Origin: Polyangiaceae bacterium
GTDB lineage: Bacteria > Myxococcota_A > Polyangia > Polyangiales > Polyangiaceae
Length of the DNA stretch: 44,846 bases
Reading direction: 5' to 3'
Assembly: GCA_029266615.1 (NCBI GenBank)
Contig: JAQSWN010000026.1
Span: forward strand, 1-44,846
The notes under the pieces are model-generated. The model did no database searches, was not told the origin of the DNA, and was given only the letters and a program-made list of their open reading frames with translations. The translations under genes and the position numbers were made by a program. The stretch's first letter is position 1. Each line of letters begins with the position of its first letter. This document shows positions 17,875 to 26,939 of this stretch, piece after piece.

Positions 17875-18162
17875 TCATTCCGAAAATTGGAACACGACCT
17901 CGGTCGTCCGCACGAGGCCGAGCTCGTCGCGCGCGGCACGCTCTACGGCTGCCGGGTCGGACTTGATGCGCGTCACCTGTGCCCGCAGGGCGTTGATTTG
18001 GCTCCCGAGGCGCGAAATTTCCTCATCCGCCCGTCGTCGCTCCTCCTCCAGATTACGCAGGCGCGGCAAGCCGGTCGGCGAAAGCATCATGAAGGGAACC
18101 GAGACGGTTGCCACGGCCAACACCGCCAAGGGCAGGACGCGCTGCGCAAAGATGGAGACCAT
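17875..18162 (-). CDS. FtsB/DivIC-family septum formation initiator protein
   Basis: The 95-residue bitopic protein has a short cytoplasmic start, one membrane segment (VLPLAVLAVATVSVPFMML, residues ~9-28) and a periplasmic coiled coil (LEEERRRADEEISRLGSQIN). The conserved family ending is present (SDPAAVERAARDELGLVRTTEVVFQF), matching the D-P-x-x-I/V-E-x-x-A-R-x-x-L-G-x-V pattern of FtsB/DivIC. In the divisome FtsB acts with FtsL and FtsQ. It is divergent from the kinase-TPR gene across an 89-nt gap that must hold both promoters. Confidence 0.85.
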   Translation of the reverse strand: MVSIFAQRVLPLAVLAVATVSVPFMMLSPTGLPRLRNLEEERRRADEEISRLGSQINALRAQVTRIKSDPAAVERAARDELGLVRTTEVVFQFSE

Positions 18163-18251
18163 GTAACCCCTAGGCTGCCACGCGCCGCCGAACCGAGGAA
18201 AGTTTCCGTATTGCCCATCGAATTTGAGCGGCCACGGATAACAACCGGGGT

Positions 18252-21200
18252 ATGGTTTCCGCCGCCAATTTCGAGGTCGCCCGCCATTTTCCGCGCGGGC
18301 GCAAGGACCGAGACTTACTGATGATCGAAGTGGATCTCCTTCGGGCGGAGCTCGAGCGTTTGTACGAGCTGGATGAGCTCGTGGCCCTGAGCCGCGACAT
18401 TTTGGGTTTCGACCCGGAGCGCGTGGGGGGCACGGCCGCGAAAGCCAGCTTCGCCGGCGCGCTCACGTCGCATTGTGTCGAACACGACGCGGTCGAGGCT
18501 TTGTGCGACGTGCTGCTGGCCACGCGCGCGAACGTGAGCTCGCAGGTCGCGGACATCCGCCTCACCGGGCTGTCAGGCGAAGACGAGCTCAAGCCTGGCG
18601 CGGACTTCGGTGGTTTCACGGTCGTCCGCAAGCTAGGCGAAGGGCGCCTAGCCGTTTCCTACCTGGTGAAAGTGGGCGCGGCGGAGCACCGCCTCAAGCT
18701 CTTACGGCGCGAGGCGACGCGCGACGCTCGCGGCTTGCACCGGTTCCTCACCGTCACGCGCTTGGCCGGGAAAGTCGCTCATTCGGCCCTCCCCAGCGGC
18801 GTGCGCGCCATCTCGGTGGACGGCCGCACGGGCGTTCTGTCGGACTACGTCGAGGCCCAGTCCCTCGCCCACCGCATCGCACGGAGCGGCCCGCTTCACG
18901 AGAACGAAGCGCGCCCCTTGCTCAAAGCGTTGCTCGAGGCGCTAGCGGCGCTGCACGCGCAGCGCATCGCGCACGGCGATTTGCGGCTGGAGAATTTGTT
19001 GCTGGCCCGCGGCGCAGACGGCTCGTCGCGGCTCATGTTGGTAGACGCCGGAACGGACCGGCTGCGCGCTCGCGCCCGAACGAACAACGGGCGAGCAGAG
19101 CTGTTCAGCACGGTCGGGTCACCCGGGTCGGTCTCGCCTGAGCAGATTCGCGGCCAAGTCGCGGATCCGGCGAGCGACGTCTACTCGTTCGGCGCGGTCC
19201 TGTTCCAAATCATCTCTGGCAAGCCTGTATTCGGAGACAAGCCCGCGCTGGAGACTGCCTTCGGCCATTTGATGCAAGATCCCCCCGCGCCCAGCAGCGT
19301 CGCGCCGCGCGGCTGGGTCTCGCGCGAGCTGGACGACCTCGTCCTCAAGCTGCTGGACAAGAACGCCAGCCGTCGGCCTCGAGACGCGGCCGCGGTGCTG
19401 GAGCTTCTGGCGGGCTCGGCCCGCGTTACTCCTAAGGTCGAGTCGCTCTCCGAGCCGGAAGTGGACCGTCGAGTAGCCGCGCTGCTCGCGGACCCCACCA
19501 AGGACGAAGCCGCGCTCGAGCTGGAAGCCGCCGCGCACACCGCGGGCGCCGCGGAGAGGGTCGCGGAGACATTTCGGACGGCCGCCGACGCCGTCCCCGG
19601 CGCCGGGGACGGGGCCGCGGACACGAGAAAGGCCCTGCTCTTCCGCGCCGCCCGCATCCTGGAAGACATCGCCGAGAAGCCGGAGGCCGCGGAAGCGCTG
19701 TACGTCTCCATCCTCGACGTCGATCCGGACGACCAGGTGGCAGAGCGCGCGCTGGAGACGCTGCGGCGCAAGCTCGGTAAGTTCGAGGAGCTGGTGGAGA
19801 TGCTACTCGCGCAGAGCGAGAAAGCGACCAGCGGCGCCGAGCGCGGCCGGGCTTTCGCTGAGATTGGCAAGCTCTATGCGAACGAGCTCGCCGACAAGGA
19901 CCAGGCCGTCGTCGCGTTCACCCAGTCCTTCTGCGAGGACCCCGAGCAGAGCCACGTGGTGAGCGAGCTCGAGCGCCTGTGCGGCTCGAACGCCGAGGCG
20001 TGGGCCGAGGTGCTCCAGGGCTGTCAGAGCACGGCCGCCGACGGTGAGCACGCGCCGGAGGTCAAGGCGCTCATCTCGCTCAAGGTCGGCCGATGGTACT
20101 TGGAGAAGCTGCAGCGTCCGGATTTGGCACTGCACTGCTTCCAAGCCGTCGTGCAGCAAGACCCGAGCAGCGACGCCGCGCTGGACGGCATGACGCAAAT
20201 CTACCGTAAGGCGCAGCAGTGGCAGGAGCTCGGCGTGGTGCTCACGCGCCGGGCGGACGCGGCGAAAACGCCCGCCCAAGCTCGAGATCTGCGCGCGGAG
20301 GCGGCAGAAATCCTCGAGCAGCACCTGAACGACACCCAGAACGCGCGCGCTCTGTACGAGCAGGTGCTGGCGGCGGACCCCGGCCACACCAAAGCCAGCG
20401 ACGCCGTCGCGAAGATTTACGAGCGTCTCGGGGATTTCACGAGCCTGGTCAAGCACCTCGTCCGCCGCGCGGAAGCGCAGCGAGGCGAAGAAAAGCGGAG
20501 CTCGCTGACGCGGATTGCCGAGGTGTACGAAACGCAGATCAAAGACGACACGGAGGCGGTGCGCCGCTACCGGGACGTACTGGCGTTGGACGCGCGGCAC
20601 GCGGAGGCGCTGCGAGGGCTGGACCGAGTCTACTCCAAGCTCGGGCGGTTCCAGGACCTGCTGGACAACTTGAATCAGCAGATCGAAGCCGCGGCCACAC
20701 CTCGCCAGAAGGTCACGTTGTGGGAACGCGTGGCCGCGCTCTACGAGGAGGAGTTCATCGACGCCCAGAAAGCGGCGGACGCCTTCGAGCAGGTGCTGAA
20801 GCTGGACCCGAACAGCGAGAACGCGCTCACGGCCCTCGTGCGCCTCTACCGCGGTCAAGATCGCTGGGAAGACGTCGCGAGCGTCTACGATCGCCACATC
20901 AAGCTGGTGAGCGAGGCGCCGCGCCGCTTGGCCCTGCTCCTCGCGCGCGCACGCCTGCTCGCGGAGCAACTCGGGTCGCCCGAGCGCGCTATCGCGGCCT
21001 ACGAGCTTGCGCTGGAGCTCGAGCCACAGCACGCCGGCGCGCTGGAAGCGGTGGCCAAGCTTCGAGAGTCCAGCGGGGACTCGGGGGCTGCCGTCGCTGC
21101 GATCGAGGCGCTCGCCGCCAAAGCGACGACCCCGGAGACAAAAGCGGAACAGTGGGTGCGCGCGGCCAAACTGCTCGAGTCGCGCGGTGATAAAGACGGC

Positions 21201-23639
21201 GCCATCTTGCGCTTCCAAAAGGCGCTCGACGCGAACCCGAAAGACGCCGTCGCCTCCTCGGCGCTGCGCAGCGCCTTCTCGGCGCGCGGCGATCACAACG
21301 CCGCCGTGCAGCTGGTGGAGCGAGAGCTCTCGGTGACGGAGAGCGACCTCCGCAAGAGCAAGCTCAGCGGCGAGCTTTCGCGGCTTTTGCGCGACGGCCT
21401 GCGTGACGATAAGCGCGCGGAGGAGGCGGCTCGGCGCGCCGTTGCGCTGGATCCGACGAACCTGGACGCGCTGGTCGTCTTGGGCGACATTTCGTTCGAG
21501 GCCAAGCGCGCGCTGGAAGCCGCCAAGCACTACGAAGGCGTCGTCGGCCGCGCCGACACGCTGGAGCGCGCGGAAGCGGTCCGCGTGCTCGTTCGGTACG
21601 TGGACGCGCTCTCGCAAACCGGGTCGACCGAGAAGGCGCTCGCGCCCATGGACACCTTGCTGCGCATCGCGCCCGACGACCTCCAAGCGCTGGAGCGGGT
21701 CGCGCTCGTCACCTTCGAGAACGGCTCGCCCGGCCGGGCCGCGGAGCTGTTCACGGACATGCTCGCGCGTTTCAGCAGCCGCATGAGCGTCACGGAGCGG
21801 GGGGCCGCGCAGTACCGCCTGGGAGAGGCGCTCCGGCAGCTGGGCAAGCTGGAAGACGCTAAAAAGCCGCTCGAAGAGGCGGCGGACGCGGATCCGAGCA
21901 GCTCTCTGCCGCTGATAGCGCTCGCGAAGATTCACGAGGCCGAAGGCAAGTGGACGGACGTCATCAAGCTCAAGACGCGACAGCTGGACGTCGCGAGCGC
22001 GGACGAGCGAGTGGAGCTGCTCATCGAGATCGGCGACTTGAGCCATGAAAAGCTCAACGATCGCGCGGCCGCCGCCAAGAGCTTCGTCGCCGCGCTGGAA
22101 GACCGTCCCGACGACCGCAAGCTGCTCACGAAGCTGATGCAGCTCTACAGCGAAGAGAAAGACTGGAACAAGCTGGTCGAGGTCGTGCTGCGCCTCGCCG
22201 AGTTCGTGGACGACCCGAAGCAGAAGGTGAAGTACCTGCACACGGCCGCCATCGTCACCGCGCGCCAAACCGGGGACGTGGGTCGCGCGCTCGAGCTCTA
22301 CGAGCAGCTTTTGGCGCTGGAGCCCCGCTTCGACAAGGCGGCCGGCGAAGCCGTGGAGCTCGAGCGAGAGCGCGGCAATTGGCAGGGTGTGGAGCGATTG
22401 CTCAGCCGCCGTTTGGATGCCGCCACGGAAGCGGACGACAAGTCCGCGATGCTCGACAGCTTCCAAAAGCTCGGCGAGCTGTACGAGAAGAACCTCGGCC
22501 TGATGGATCAAGCCATCGACGCGTACGAGGCCGCCCAAACTCTGGAGCCCGAGAACAAGGAGCGCTCCGAGCACCTCGGCGCGCTCTACGCGACCGATCC
22601 GGAAAAGTACCTGGACAAGGCCGTCGCGAGCCAGGCGCTGCTTCTGCGCACCAACCCCTTCCGAGCCGAGTCCTACAAGGCGCTCCGCCGTCTTTACACG
22701 GAAACGAAGCAAGCCGACGCGTCGTGGTGCTTGTGCCAGACGCTGAGCGTGCTCAACCTCGCCGAGCCGGACGAAGAGCGCTTCTACAAGCGCATGAAGA
22801 GCGACACGGCCGCCCCCGCGCAGTCCACCCTCGGGGACGAAGAGTGGTTGATGCAGCTCATGCATCCGGACGCGGACGCCTTGCTCACCAGCGTGTTCGC
22901 GCTCATCGAGCCCGCCGTCATCGCGCGGCGCAGCCAAACCGCGCAGGAGCTCGGTTACGACCCCAGCTACTTGGTGGACGTGACCCAGCACCCGGCGCCC
23001 GTCTGTCAGAGCCTTTACTACGCCGCCGGCGTGCTCGGCATGCCGGTACCGCCCGCCTTCGAAAACCCGAACGATCCGGGCGGTCTCTCGTTCCTTTTCA
23101 CGCACGAGCCCGCGCTCGTCCTCGGTCAAACCGCGCTACGCACGGACGTGCCGCTCCAGCCCGCGGGCTTCATTGCGGGTCAACAGCTCACGTACCTGCG
23201 CCCCGGCCTCTACCTGCGTCACCTCCTCGCGAGCGGCACGGTGCTCAAAGCCTGGCTCTTCGCGGCGATCAAGCTCACCTCACCGCAATTCCCGGTCAGC
23301 CCGGAGCTGGAAGGCGCGATCGCGGAGGCCATGCAAGCGCTCGAGGTAGGCGTCACCGGGCAGGCGCGCGACCACCTGACGCGCGTCGTCGCCAAGGTGC
23401 TCACCTCGGGTGCCCCGTTGGATCTGAAGCGCTGGGTGCGCGGCGTGGACCTCACCGCGGATCGCGTCGGCTTCCTGCTCTCGCACGACCTGGAAACCGC
23501 GACTCAAATCATCAAGGCATCGGACGAGAGCACTAGCTCCGTCCCCACCGACGAGCGCTTGAAGGAGCTCGTGCTCTTCAGCGTGAGCAGCGCTTACTTC
23601 CAGCTCCGCCACCAGCTCGGCATCGCCGTCGATTCCTAG
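18252..23639 (+). CDS. giant kinase-TPR protein (atypical Ser/Thr kinase domain plus long TPR array)
   Basis: The product has 1795 residues from the ATG at 18252. An in-frame ATG at 18321 (MIEVDLLRAELERLYELDEL) is an alternative start. Residues ~120-387 fit a Hanks-type kinase: G-loop GEGRLA (129-134), candidate Lys149, catalytic-loop HGDLRLEN (241-248, Asp243), DAG in place of DFG (265-267), then SPEQIRG and SDVYSFGAVLFQIISGKPVF. The catalytic-loop Lys is Arg. From ~400 to ~1480 run many degenerate TPR-like helical pairs with ALYEQVLAADPGH-type turns. The last ~300 residues are a distinct, non-repetitive domain. No transmembrane segment is apparent, so it is probably cytoplasmic. It likely acts as a scaffold or signalling hub; activity is uncertain. 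Confidence 0.85.
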   Translation: MVSAANFEVARHFPRGRKDRDLLMIEVDLLRAELERLYELDELVALSRDILGFDPERVGGTAAKASFAGALTSHCVEHDAVEALCDVLLATRANVSSQVADIRLTGLSGEDELKPGADFGGFTVVRKLGEGRLAVSYLVKVGAAEHRLKLLRREATRDARGLHRFLTVTRLAGKVAHSALPSGVRAISVDGRTGVLSDYVEAQSLAHRIARSGPLHENEARPLLKALLEALAALHAQRIAHGDLRLENLLLARGADGSSRLMLVDAGTDRLRARARTNNGRAELFSTVGSPGSVSPEQIRGQVADPASDVYSFGAVLFQIISGKPVFGDKPALETAFGHLMQDPPAPSSVAPRGWVSRELDDLVLKLLDKNASRRPRDAAAVLELLAGSARVTPKVESLSEPEVDRRVAALLADPTKDEAALELEAAAHTAGAAERVAETFRTAADAVPGAGDGAADTRKALLFRAARILEDIAEKPEAAEALYVSILDVDPDDQVAERALETLRRKLGKFEELVEMLLAQSEKATSGAERGRAFAEIGKLYANELADKDQAVVAFTQSFCEDPEQSHVVSELERLCGSNAEAWAEVLQGCQSTAADGEHAPEVKALISLKVGRWYLEKLQRPDLALHCFQAVVQQDPSSDAALDGMTQIYRKAQQWQELGVVLTRRADAAKTPAQARDLRAEAAEILEQHLNDTQNARALYEQVLAADPGHTKASDAVAKIYERLGDFTSLVKHLVRRAEAQRGEEKRSSLTRIAEVYETQIKDDTEAVRRYRDVLALDARHAEALRGLDRVYSKLGRFQDLLDNLNQQIEAAATPRQKVTLWERVAALYEEEFIDAQKAADAFEQVLKLDPNSENALTALVRLYRGQDRWEDVASVYDRHIKLVSEAPRRLALLLARARLLAEQLGSPERAIAAYELALELEPQHAGALEAVAKLRESSGDSGAAVAAIEALAAKATTPETKAEQWVRAAKLLESRGDKDGAILRFQKALDANPKDAVASSALRSAFSARGDHNAAVQLVERELSVTESDLRKSKLSGELSRLLRDGLRDDKRAEEAARRAVALDPTNLDALVVLGDISFEAKRALEAAKHYEGVVGRADTLERAEAVRVLVRYVDALSQTGSTEKALAPMDTLLRIAPDDLQALERVALVTFENGSPGRAAELFTDMLARFSSRMSVTERGAAQYRLGEALRQLGKLEDAKKPLEEAADADPSSSLPLIALAKIHEAEGKWTDVIKLKTRQLDVASADERVELLIEIGDLSHEKLNDRAAAAKSFVAALEDRPDDRKLLTKLMQLYSEEKDWNKLVEVVLRLAEFVDDPKQKVKYLHTAAIVTARQTGDVGRALELYEQLLALEPRFDKAAGEAVELERERGNWQGVERLLSRRLDAATEADDKSAMLDSFQKLGELYEKNLGLMDQAIDAYEAAQTLEPENKERSEHLGALYATDPEKYLDKAVASQALLLRTNPFRAESYKALRRLYTETKQADASWCLCQTLSVLNLAEPDEERFYKRMKSDTAAPAQSTLGDEEWLMQLMHPDADALLTSVFALIEPAVIARRSQTAQELGYDPSYLVDVTQHPAPVCQSLYYAAGVLGMPVPPAFENPNDPGGLSFLFTHEPALVLGQTALRTDVPLQPAGFIAGQQLTYLRPGLYLRHLLASGTVLKAWLFAAIKLTSPQFPVSPELEGAIAEAMQALEVGVTGQARDHLTRVVAKVLTSGAPLDLKRWVRGVDLTADRVGFLLSHDLETATQIIKASDESTSSVPTDERLKELVLFSVSSAYFQLRHQLGIAVDS

Positions 23640-23738
23640 CGGGTTGCCTGTTCGCGACTGAGGCGCCCGCGCTTCCCAGATTTCACAGGGAGATCGGGAG
23701 GGGCTGGAGTTCTGCGAGACCGAGAATTCTGGGTTCGC

Positions 23739-23753
23739 CGCGCCTGCGGCGCG
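23739..23753. terminator. GC-rich hairpin between convergent genes
   Basis: CGCGCC-TGC-GGCGCG forms a 6-bp stem with a 3-nt loop in the 208-nt gap between the kinase-TPR gene and gspN. A second hairpin follows at 23759-23775. There is no U-tract, so the terminator call is tentative. Confidence 0.4.
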
Positions 23754-23758
23754 CCGCC

Positions 23759-23775
23759 GGGACAGCGCGGGTCCC
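23759..23775. terminator. second hairpin between convergent genes
   Basis: GGGAC and GTCCC pair around a 7-nt loop, 6 nt after the previous hairpin. The rest of the gap (23640-23847) holds no gene I can support. Confidence 0.3.
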
Positions 23776-23847
23776 AGGCGGCAGCGCGACCCCCGAAAAA
23801 TCGTGCGTTCGTTGCAGTCGTCGCGTCAGTGACCAACAACGTCCACG

Positions 23848-24849
23848 TTACGGTTTGGCGCTGCCGGGGATAGGCGAAGACGCGGGCGCGGGGCTGAAGT
23901 TGAGGTGCGAGACGATGCCGCTCGCGCGCCAGCCGTAGGAGCCGTCGGGCCGCTTGGCTTGCTTCATCTTCGGATCTAAGTCGAAGAGGCCCGGCATCGA
24001 CCCGGAGCCGAACAGGCTCTTGGTGATGTCGCTCTTGTTCGTGTACCGCTCTTGGAATTTGAACGAGACGTTCAGGTTCAGCAGGCTGGACTCGAACGTG
24101 TCCCGGAGGCGCAGCGTCCCGTCGCTTTCGAGCTTCAAGTCTGGGCCGTTCGCGGAAAAATTCGTGATTTTGAGGTTCCCGGTCTTCGCTTCGGCGTCCA
24201 AAGCCAGCTCGCCCGCCTCCAACCGAGGTAGCGCGATCGTGTCGCGAATTTTTGCTTTGCCGTCTCCGGCCGCGAGGTCCGTCACCTTGAGGCTGATCTT
24301 CCCGTCCGCCTTGGAGAGCTTCTCTTCCGGCATGAGCAGCTCGATGGTGCCGTTCAGCTTTCCGGCGAGCGGCAGCCCGACGATGTCACCGAACAGCGGC
24401 GCCTGCCCGAGGTCCAAGTCTTCGAGCTCAACCTCCAGCTCACGCCCCTCGTCCGCATTGACGGTCGAGCCGGAGAGCTCGCCGCCGAAGGCGTCAGCGC
24501 CGAACGAGATCTTCAGTGTGCCGAACAGCAAACGAAAGAGCGAGACGGAGGCGTGCGCCGTGTCTATCGTCATCACCTTCGGTTTGCCGGGTTTGCCCGT
24601 CTCGTCGGGCTCAGCGGGAGACGTGAGCGTGATTTCTTCGGCCTCCACCCCGTTGAGCCAGTAGGAGCTCATGTCGCCCAGCTTCAGGCGCATGGGCTTG
24701 GGCCCGGTTTGCCGAGCGTTGAACTCGGAAACGATGCGGTCCGCCAGGCGGTTGTAGGGGAACGTGAGGTAGGCGAAGAGCAGCAGAGAAAACAGGTAGA
24801 ACGCGACGTACCCGGCCCATTTTAGGGCCTTTCGAAGGCGCGGGCTCAC
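23848..24849 (-). CDS. gspN: type II secretion system protein GspN
   Basis: The 333-residue bitopic inner-membrane protein has one N-terminal membrane segment (WAGYVAFYLFSLLLFAYLTFPY, residues ~11-32). A long periplasmic beta-rich region follows, with AsmA-like layered strands (LRLKLGDMSSYWLNGVEAEEITL, GGELSGSTVN, LPLAGKLNGTIELLMP). The length and fold match the longer GspN found in delta-type systems. It is the last gene of the gsp operon. Its GTG start overlaps the gspM stop (GTGA). GspN is absent from many type II systems and its precise role is not settled. Confidence 0.88.
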   Translation of the reverse strand: MSPRLRKALKWAGYVAFYLFSLLLFAYLTFPYNRLADRIVSEFNARQTGPKPMRLKLGDMSSYWLNGVEAEEITLTSPAEPDETGKPGKPKVMTIDTAHASVSLFRLLFGTLKISFGADAFGGELSGSTVNADEGRELEVELEDLDLGQAPLFGDIVGLPLAGKLNGTIELLMPEEKLSKADGKISLKVTDLAAGDGKAKIRDTIALPRLEAGELALDAEAKTGNLKITNFSANGPDLKLESDGTLRLRDTFESSLLNLNVSFKFQERYTNKSDITKSLFGSGSMPGLFDLDPKMKQAKRPDGSYGWRASGIVSHLNFSPAPASSPIPGSAKP

Positions 24850-25445
24850 GGCGCGTCCCCCGCGCCGGCTTCGTCGCTCCCGGCGGGCTTGGGCGCTGCC
24901 TTCTTGGGCTCAGGGGCCTTCCGGTCATAGGCGCTCACGACCATGTCCACGTCGAAAGAGTCCGGCTCGACGGCGCGCTTGCGAATATTGAGCGAGGACA
25001 TGAGCACCGGGTGCCCGCTGGTCTCGATCTTTTCCATCAAGTGAATGAGCTTGAGCATTCCGACTTTGCGCAGCACGATCTTCGTCGAGCGTTCGCTATA
25101 GCGCTTGCCGTGAGGCACCGGTTGGCGATCCTGACTCTCCGGAATCTCCACCTGCACCTCGCCCGCCACGCGCGAGAGGAAAGAAGCGAGCGGCGGTGCG
25201 GGGCTCGCGTAGCGCGCCGTGACCGCGTCCCGCGAGGCCTGCGCTTTGGCTACGCTCATCCGCGCTTCTTCGATGCTGTTGATGGCCTCGTGCAAGCTCT
25301 CGTTGTCGCTCGCCTGCGAGTGCACCGTGGCCGCGATGCCGATGGGGATGGCGAGAAACGCCATCGCCCCGAATACGCCTCCGAGGATGCCGAGCAAGCG
25401 GCGCTCCCGCGGCTCCAGCCGAGAGATGCGTTCGGAAAGGCTCAC
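24846..25445 (-). CDS. gspM: type II secretion system protein GspM
   Basis: The 199-residue protein of the inner-membrane assembly platform has a short cytoplasmic start, a membrane segment (LLGILGGVFGAMAFLAIPIGIAATV, residues ~17-41) and a coiled-coil linker. A small ferredoxin-like periplasmic domain follows (VGMLKLIHLMEKIETSGHPVLMSSLNIRKRA). The C-terminal tail is Lys/Pro/Ala-rich. GspM binds GspL. The GTG start overlaps the gspL stop by 4 nt (GTGA), and the same kind of overlap couples it to gspN. Confidence 0.88.
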   Translation of the reverse strand: MSLSERISRLEPRERRLLGILGGVFGAMAFLAIPIGIAATVHSQASDNESLHEAINSIEEARMSVAKAQASRDAVTARYASPAPPLASFLSRVAGEVQVEIPESQDRQPVPHGKRYSERSTKIVLRKVGMLKLIHLMEKIETSGHPVLMSSLNIRKRAVEPDSFDVDMVVSAYDRKAPEPKKAAPKPAGSDEAGAGDAP

Positions 25446-26929
25446 GGCGTCTGCTCCTTACCCGCGTCTTCCGCGGGCGCTTCCGCCTTTTTCTTGGCGT
25501 TGTCGTCGCCGCAGCGCACGTCCAGCTCCAGCACGTATTTTTGACGATCGCTGCCGACGACTTGAGTCACTTTGGCGATCTTGGGGTCTTTCACGCAGGG
25601 ATGCTTGCCCATCTCCGCGGCGATGCTCTGCGCGTCGGCGGTCGAGCCCACGATGCCCGACACTTTCACCTTGCCGCGCTGCATGTCGAACTCTTCGATG
25701 TCGTGCACCATGTTCATCGGGATGACCTTGGAGAGCTCGACGATGATGTCGAAGCCGTCCACGGTGGGCATGGGATCGGCTTCCTCGGAAGCTTGAGCGC
25801 GGGTCAACGCCTCCGCCGCGGCGTCCGCATCCGCCACCTCCTCGCCCAGCACCTCTTTGGAGACCGCCGCGAGCTGCGCGGTGAGAACCTCGTGCTCTCG
25901 ATCCAGGGCGCGCATCTGCGCCCAATTCGAGAAGACGAAGCTGATGGCGATCGCCGCCCCCAAGCCGCTCAATACCGGCAGCTTCTCCTTGAGGAAGCCG
26001 AAGCCGCGTTGGTACTCCAGCGGACCGCGCCGCAAATCCAGATCCCGTGAACGGCCGGAAACCCCGAGCGCCAGCGCGACGGCCTTGGCAAAGCGCGGGA
26101 GGCTCGGCGCGCGCTCTTCAGTCGCGCCTTCCATCTCCAGGCTGGGTAGCGGCTGAATCGGGACGCCCACCTCGTAAGCGAGGTACTCCGCGGCGCCGGT
26201 TGCGGCCGCTCCTCCGCCAACCAGGAAGGCGGCCTGCAAGTCCTGCCCGACCGTGACGGAAGCGGCCAAGAAGGTTTGGCGCATCTCGCTCGCGAGCGAC
26301 GTGGCGCTTCCAGGCAAGCCCGCCACTCCTTGCGACAGCGTGCGCACGAAGACGGCCTCGCCATCGGCCAGCACCGTGACCTCCGTGCGCTCCGCGCCCA
26401 AGTCTATCAGTGCGAACGGCCCGGGGCCGCGCAGCGAGCTGATGACGGAGGCCAAGTTCGAAAGCGAAAGCGGCCCACAACCCACGCGGTCCGGTTGGCG
26501 CGCGAGCGCGGACTTCACGAGCTCGATACGCGCGCGCACCGCGTCGATTCGCGCGGCGGCGGTCATTACTACCAGCGGGTCGCTCGATTTGGCGCGCCGG
26601 AGCGAGCGATGGTCGTAAACCAGCTCGTCGATATCTACCGGGATCTGCGCCTCAATCTCGAACGGCAGCACCTCTTCCAGGCGCTTTTGTGCGGTCGCCG
26701 GCAAGTTGACGCGCTGGATGAAGCACTGGTCTCCGTCGATGGCCACCGCGACGCCATCCGTCCCCACGATGAGCGGCGCGCACACGACCTGAATCGCCCG
26801 CTCGAGGGACTCGACGGAGTCCAGCGCGACCTCTTCCAGCCGCTCCAAGACCAGACGCTTGTACCCCGTGCTGATGCTCGCCGCGCGAACGTGGGTCCTG
26901 CCGATGTCGATGCCTACGAAACCTGCCAT
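25442..26929 (-). CDS. gspL: type II secretion system protein GspL
   Basis: The 495-residue platform protein recruits the GspE ATPase. The cytoplasmic part is actin-like (PilM/FtsA fold): VGIDIGRTHVRAASI at the start, LIDLGAERTEVTVL at the second phosphate loop and AAFLVGGGAAATGAAEYLA. One membrane segment follows near residues 322-340 (LGAAIAISFVFSNW), then a coiled coil and a periplasmic ferredoxin-like domain (GFDIIVELSKVIP...VKVSGIVGSTADAQSI), comparable to PilN/GspL C-termini. The Lys/Glu/Ala-rich end carries two cysteines upstream (HPCVKDP, VRCGDDN). The ATG has GAGG just upstream and lies 10 nt after gspK. Confidence 0.93.
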   Translation of the reverse strand: MAGFVGIDIGRTHVRAASISTGYKRLVLERLEEVALDSVESLERAIQVVCAPLIVGTDGVAVAIDGDQCFIQRVNLPATAQKRLEEVLPFEIEAQIPVDIDELVYDHRSLRRAKSSDPLVVMTAAARIDAVRARIELVKSALARQPDRVGCGPLSLSNLASVISSLRGPGPFALIDLGAERTEVTVLADGEAVFVRTLSQGVAGLPGSATSLASEMRQTFLAASVTVGQDLQAAFLVGGGAAATGAAEYLAYEVGVPIQPLPSLEMEGATEERAPSLPRFAKAVALALGVSGRSRDLDLRRGPLEYQRGFGFLKEKLPVLSGLGAAIAISFVFSNWAQMRALDREHEVLTAQLAAVSKEVLGEEVADADAAAEALTRAQASEEADPMPTVDGFDIIVELSKVIPMNMVHDIEEFDMQRGKVKVSGIVGSTADAQSIAAEMGKHPCVKDPKIAKVTQVVGSDRQKYVLELDVRCGDDNAKKKAEAPAEDAGKEQTP

Positions 26930-26939
26930 GTGCCTCGAA

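Noticed and set aside
19803-23129. 1108-codon open frame on the minus strand
   Set aside because: It is the complement of the kinase-TPR gene. Its residue composition (Arg/Val/Leu/His-rich, no domain) is typical of high-GC antisense shadows, and the plus-strand protein has clear domains.
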